This document shows, one piece after another, positions 5,342-6,827 of a stretch of DNA of 6,827 nt. Below the pieces are notes generated by a model. It ran no database searches, had not been told where the DNA came from, and saw nothing but the letters and a program-made list of their open reading frames with translations. The stretch comes from Planctomycetaceae bacterium (GTDB taxonomy: Bacteria; Planctomycetota; Planctomycetia; Pirellulales; Pirellulaceae): contig PADE01000024.1 of NCBI GenBank assembly GCA_002702965.1, positions 1,257-8,083 of the forward strand. Direction: 5' to 3'. Position 1 is the first letter of the stretch. Each line of letters opens with the position of its first letter. The position numbers and the translations under genes were made by a program.

Positions 5342-6704
5342 ATGACCCTGCCCAGCTCCTTCGTCGCGTCGCGGCGCGCCGCGTTGGCGGCGACTGCCTG
5401 GTCCTTTACGATCGTTCCCCGGCATGTCCTCGGCGGACCGGGGCAGACACCACCCAGCGAGCGCGTCAACTTCGCGGGAATTGGCGCCGGTGGTCAGGGG
5501 GGCGGTGACATTCGCGCCATGGCGGGTCTGGGTGCCAACGTGGTGGCGCTGTGCGATGTCGACCAGGCGCACGCGGCGGGCACGTTCCAGCAGTTTCCCA
5601 AAGCCCGCGTCTACGCGGACTTTCGCGAGCTGCTCGAGAAGGAAGAGAAACAGATCGATGCCGTCACCGTCGGCACGCCCGACCATATCCATGCGGCGGC
5701 GTCGATGGACGCGATCCGGCGGGGGAAGCATGTCTACTGTGAAAAACCGCTGACCCACACCATTTTCGAAGCCCGGCAGTTGGCGCGGGCCGCGCGCGAA
5801 CAGGGTGTCGCGACCCAGATGGGCAATCAGGGGCACGCCACCGAGGGCGCCCGCCGGACCAATGAGTGGATCGCGGCCGGGATCATCGGCGACATCCGCG
5901 AGGTCCATGTCTGGTCCGACCGGGCGGGCAAGCTCTGGAAACAGGGTATCGGCCGGCCGGCCCAGACCCCAGCCGTGCCGGCGACACTCAACTGGGATCT
6001 CTGGCTGGGACCCGCGCCGCGCCGTCCCTACCACCCCAGCTACGCACCTTCGAAGTGGCGAGGATGGTGGGATTTTGGTACCGGCGCGATGGGCGACATG
6101 GGTTGTCATATCGTCGATCACCCCGTCTGGGCGCTCCAGCTCGGCAGCCCGATCGCAGTCGAGGCGGTGACCACACTGGACGGTTCGGAGGTCGGCGGCA
6201 AGGCCAATTTCGAGACCTACCCGATCGCGGCGGTGATCTACTATGAGTTTGCAGCGCGCGGCAAACTCCCGCCTGTGAAGATGACATGGTATGAAGGCGG
6301 ATTAATGCCACCCAGTCCCGCCGAGTTGCCGCGCGGGGGAGCGCCTGCCCGGCAATGGCGTCCTGTATGTCGGTAGCCGCGGCAAAATGTTTCACGGTTC
6401 GCACGGAGGAATGCCCCAGGTGCTACCCGTGGGGCTGCGCGAGGCCGCCGCCCAGGTTCCCCAGACCATGGCTCGGTCCCCCGGACACCACCAGGAGTGG
6501 TTGTTGGCGTGTAAAGGACAGGGTACGGCGGTGTCGAACTTTAGCTATTCGGGACCCTTGACCGAAACCGTGCTGTTGGGTGTGTTGGCGCAGCGCGCAC
6601 CGGGGCGCCGCCTCCAATGGGACGCAGCGAATCTCCAAGTCCGCAATATGCCGGAGCTGAACCCCTTCGTTCACAAAGAGTACCGGGCCGGGTGGACGCT
6701 GTAG
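5342..6704 (+). CDS. Gfo/Idh/MocA family oxidoreductase with Tat-like signal, frameshifted
   Basis: A second sugar-type NAD(P)-dependent oxidoreductase, of a different subgroup from the divergent one. The ATG at 5342 starts a leader with a twin-arginine motif (ASRRAALAATAW, 9-20), so export by Tat is likely. There is only a weak ribosome site (GCGAGAA, 5329-5335). The Rossmann motif is GIGAGGQGG (46-54), CDVD (71-74) ends the second strand, GTPDHIH (111-117) precedes CEKPL (133-137) with catalytic Lys135, and GDMGCHIVDH (251-260) gives D252, H256 and D259. As written, the frame stops at 6374-6376 after 344 residues. The missing C-terminal third continues intact one frame over, from GERLPGNGVLYVGSRGKMFHG to FVHKEYRAGWTL and the TAG at 6702-6704. 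Deleting one G from 6335-6339 gives a 453-residue protein of normal length. The open frame reaching far upstream of 5342 is antisense to the divergent gene and is not part of this one. Confidence 0.9.
6335..6339 (+). other. Frameshift site in a run of five G
   Basis: In the plus-strand oxidoreductase the frame reads P330 R331 G332 up to 6337, then becomes GAPARQWRPVCR and stops. Skipping one G gives RGERLPGNGVLYVGSRGK, the expected family sequence, which runs on to the natural end. The run at 6335-6339 is therefore one base too long. A recent mutation or a homopolymer error in the read or assembly are the simplest explanations. Confidence 0.85.
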
Positions 6705-6761
6705 CCGACGCCGCTGGCCGCGGGCGCGCAGGCCGCCGGGGTGGTGGGTGAGCGGGCGGCG
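6705..6761. other. Short convergent intergenic region
   Basis: The 57 bases between the plus-strand oxidoreductase stop and the stop of the convergent minus-strand gene are very GC-rich. I see no clear stem-loop followed by a T run, so no intrinsic terminator is called. Confidence 0.4.
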
Positions 6762-6827
6762 CTAGGGTTCCGGACGACTGCGGCCCCGCTCGATGAGTTG
6801 GACCAGCTGCTGTTTGAGTCGCTCCGC
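6762..6827 (-). CDS. C-terminal end of a minus-strand CDS, possibly a sulfatase
   Basis: The last 21 codons and the TAG stop (6764-6762) of a gene that enters from the right edge. The tail reads AERLKQQLVQLIERGRSRPEP. An amphipathic Leu-rich helix followed by GRS-x-P is a common ending of sulfatases of the alkaline phosphatase superfamily in planctomycetes, where GRSTPG-type tails are frequent. That identity is an inference from a very short stretch; the active-site Cys/Ser motif would lie outside the window. Convergent to the plus-strand oxidoreductase with 57 bases between the stops. Confidence 0.5.
   Translation of the reverse strand, partial: AERLKQQLVQLIERGRSRPEP

Noticed and set aside
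5156..6121. Minus-strand open frame of 321 codons
   Set aside because: It is antisense to the plus-strand oxidoreductase and crosses the divergent promoter region; its translation is Arg/Pro-rich shadow sequence.
6705..6761. Terminator between the convergent genes
   Set aside because: Possible CGCCGC/GCGGCG pairing (6709-6714 with 6756-6761) has a very long loop and no T tract.

Overview
The window is high-GC DNA that most resembles a planctomycete (inference, no search run). The reasons are two Gfo/Idh/MocA oxidoreductases with twin-arginine leaders and planctomycete-style C-termini, a secreted glycoside-hydrolase-10-like protein, a secreted protein with a galactose-binding-like fold, and the last residues of what may be a sulfatase. 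This set is typical of planctomycete glycan-handling loci.

Layout. Five coding regions lie on the minus strand and one on the plus strand. Reading the minus strand from right to left, a Gfo/Idh/MocA oxidoreductase (5068-3785), a GHL10-like secreted protein (3749-2097) and an M19 (renal dipeptidase family) metallopeptidase (2045-987) follow each other with gaps of 35 and 51 bases and look like one transcription unit. After a 289-base gap comes a secreted protein with an F5/8C-like domain (from 697), which runs off the left edge. A second Gfo/Idh/MocA gene (5342-6704) is divergent on the plus strand. Its reading frame is broken by one extra base in a run of five G at 6335-6339; removing one G restores a normal 453-residue protein. 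At the right edge the last 21 codons of a minus-strand gene (6827-6762) converge on it.

The 273-base divergent intergenic region (5069-5341) is the main regulatory stretch. It holds a candidate promoter for each direction and several perfect short inverted repeats, including GCCTTG-G-CAAGGC at 5162-5174 and GTCGATCGAC at 5206-5215. The 698-986 gap holds a GC-rich hairpin and an AT-richer patch with protein-like but unproven small reading frames.

How the genes may work together (inference): two exported NAD(P)-dependent sugar oxidoreductases, a secreted putative glycosidase and a secreted carbohydrate-binding-like protein fit modification or breakdown of an external glycan. The cytoplasmic dipeptidase is the odd member. 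I see no mobile element, CRISPR array, tRNA or rRNA, and no convincing new defence or other novel system. The best leads are the frameshift, the dyad-rich divergent promoter region and the dipeptidase in a glycan-type operon.
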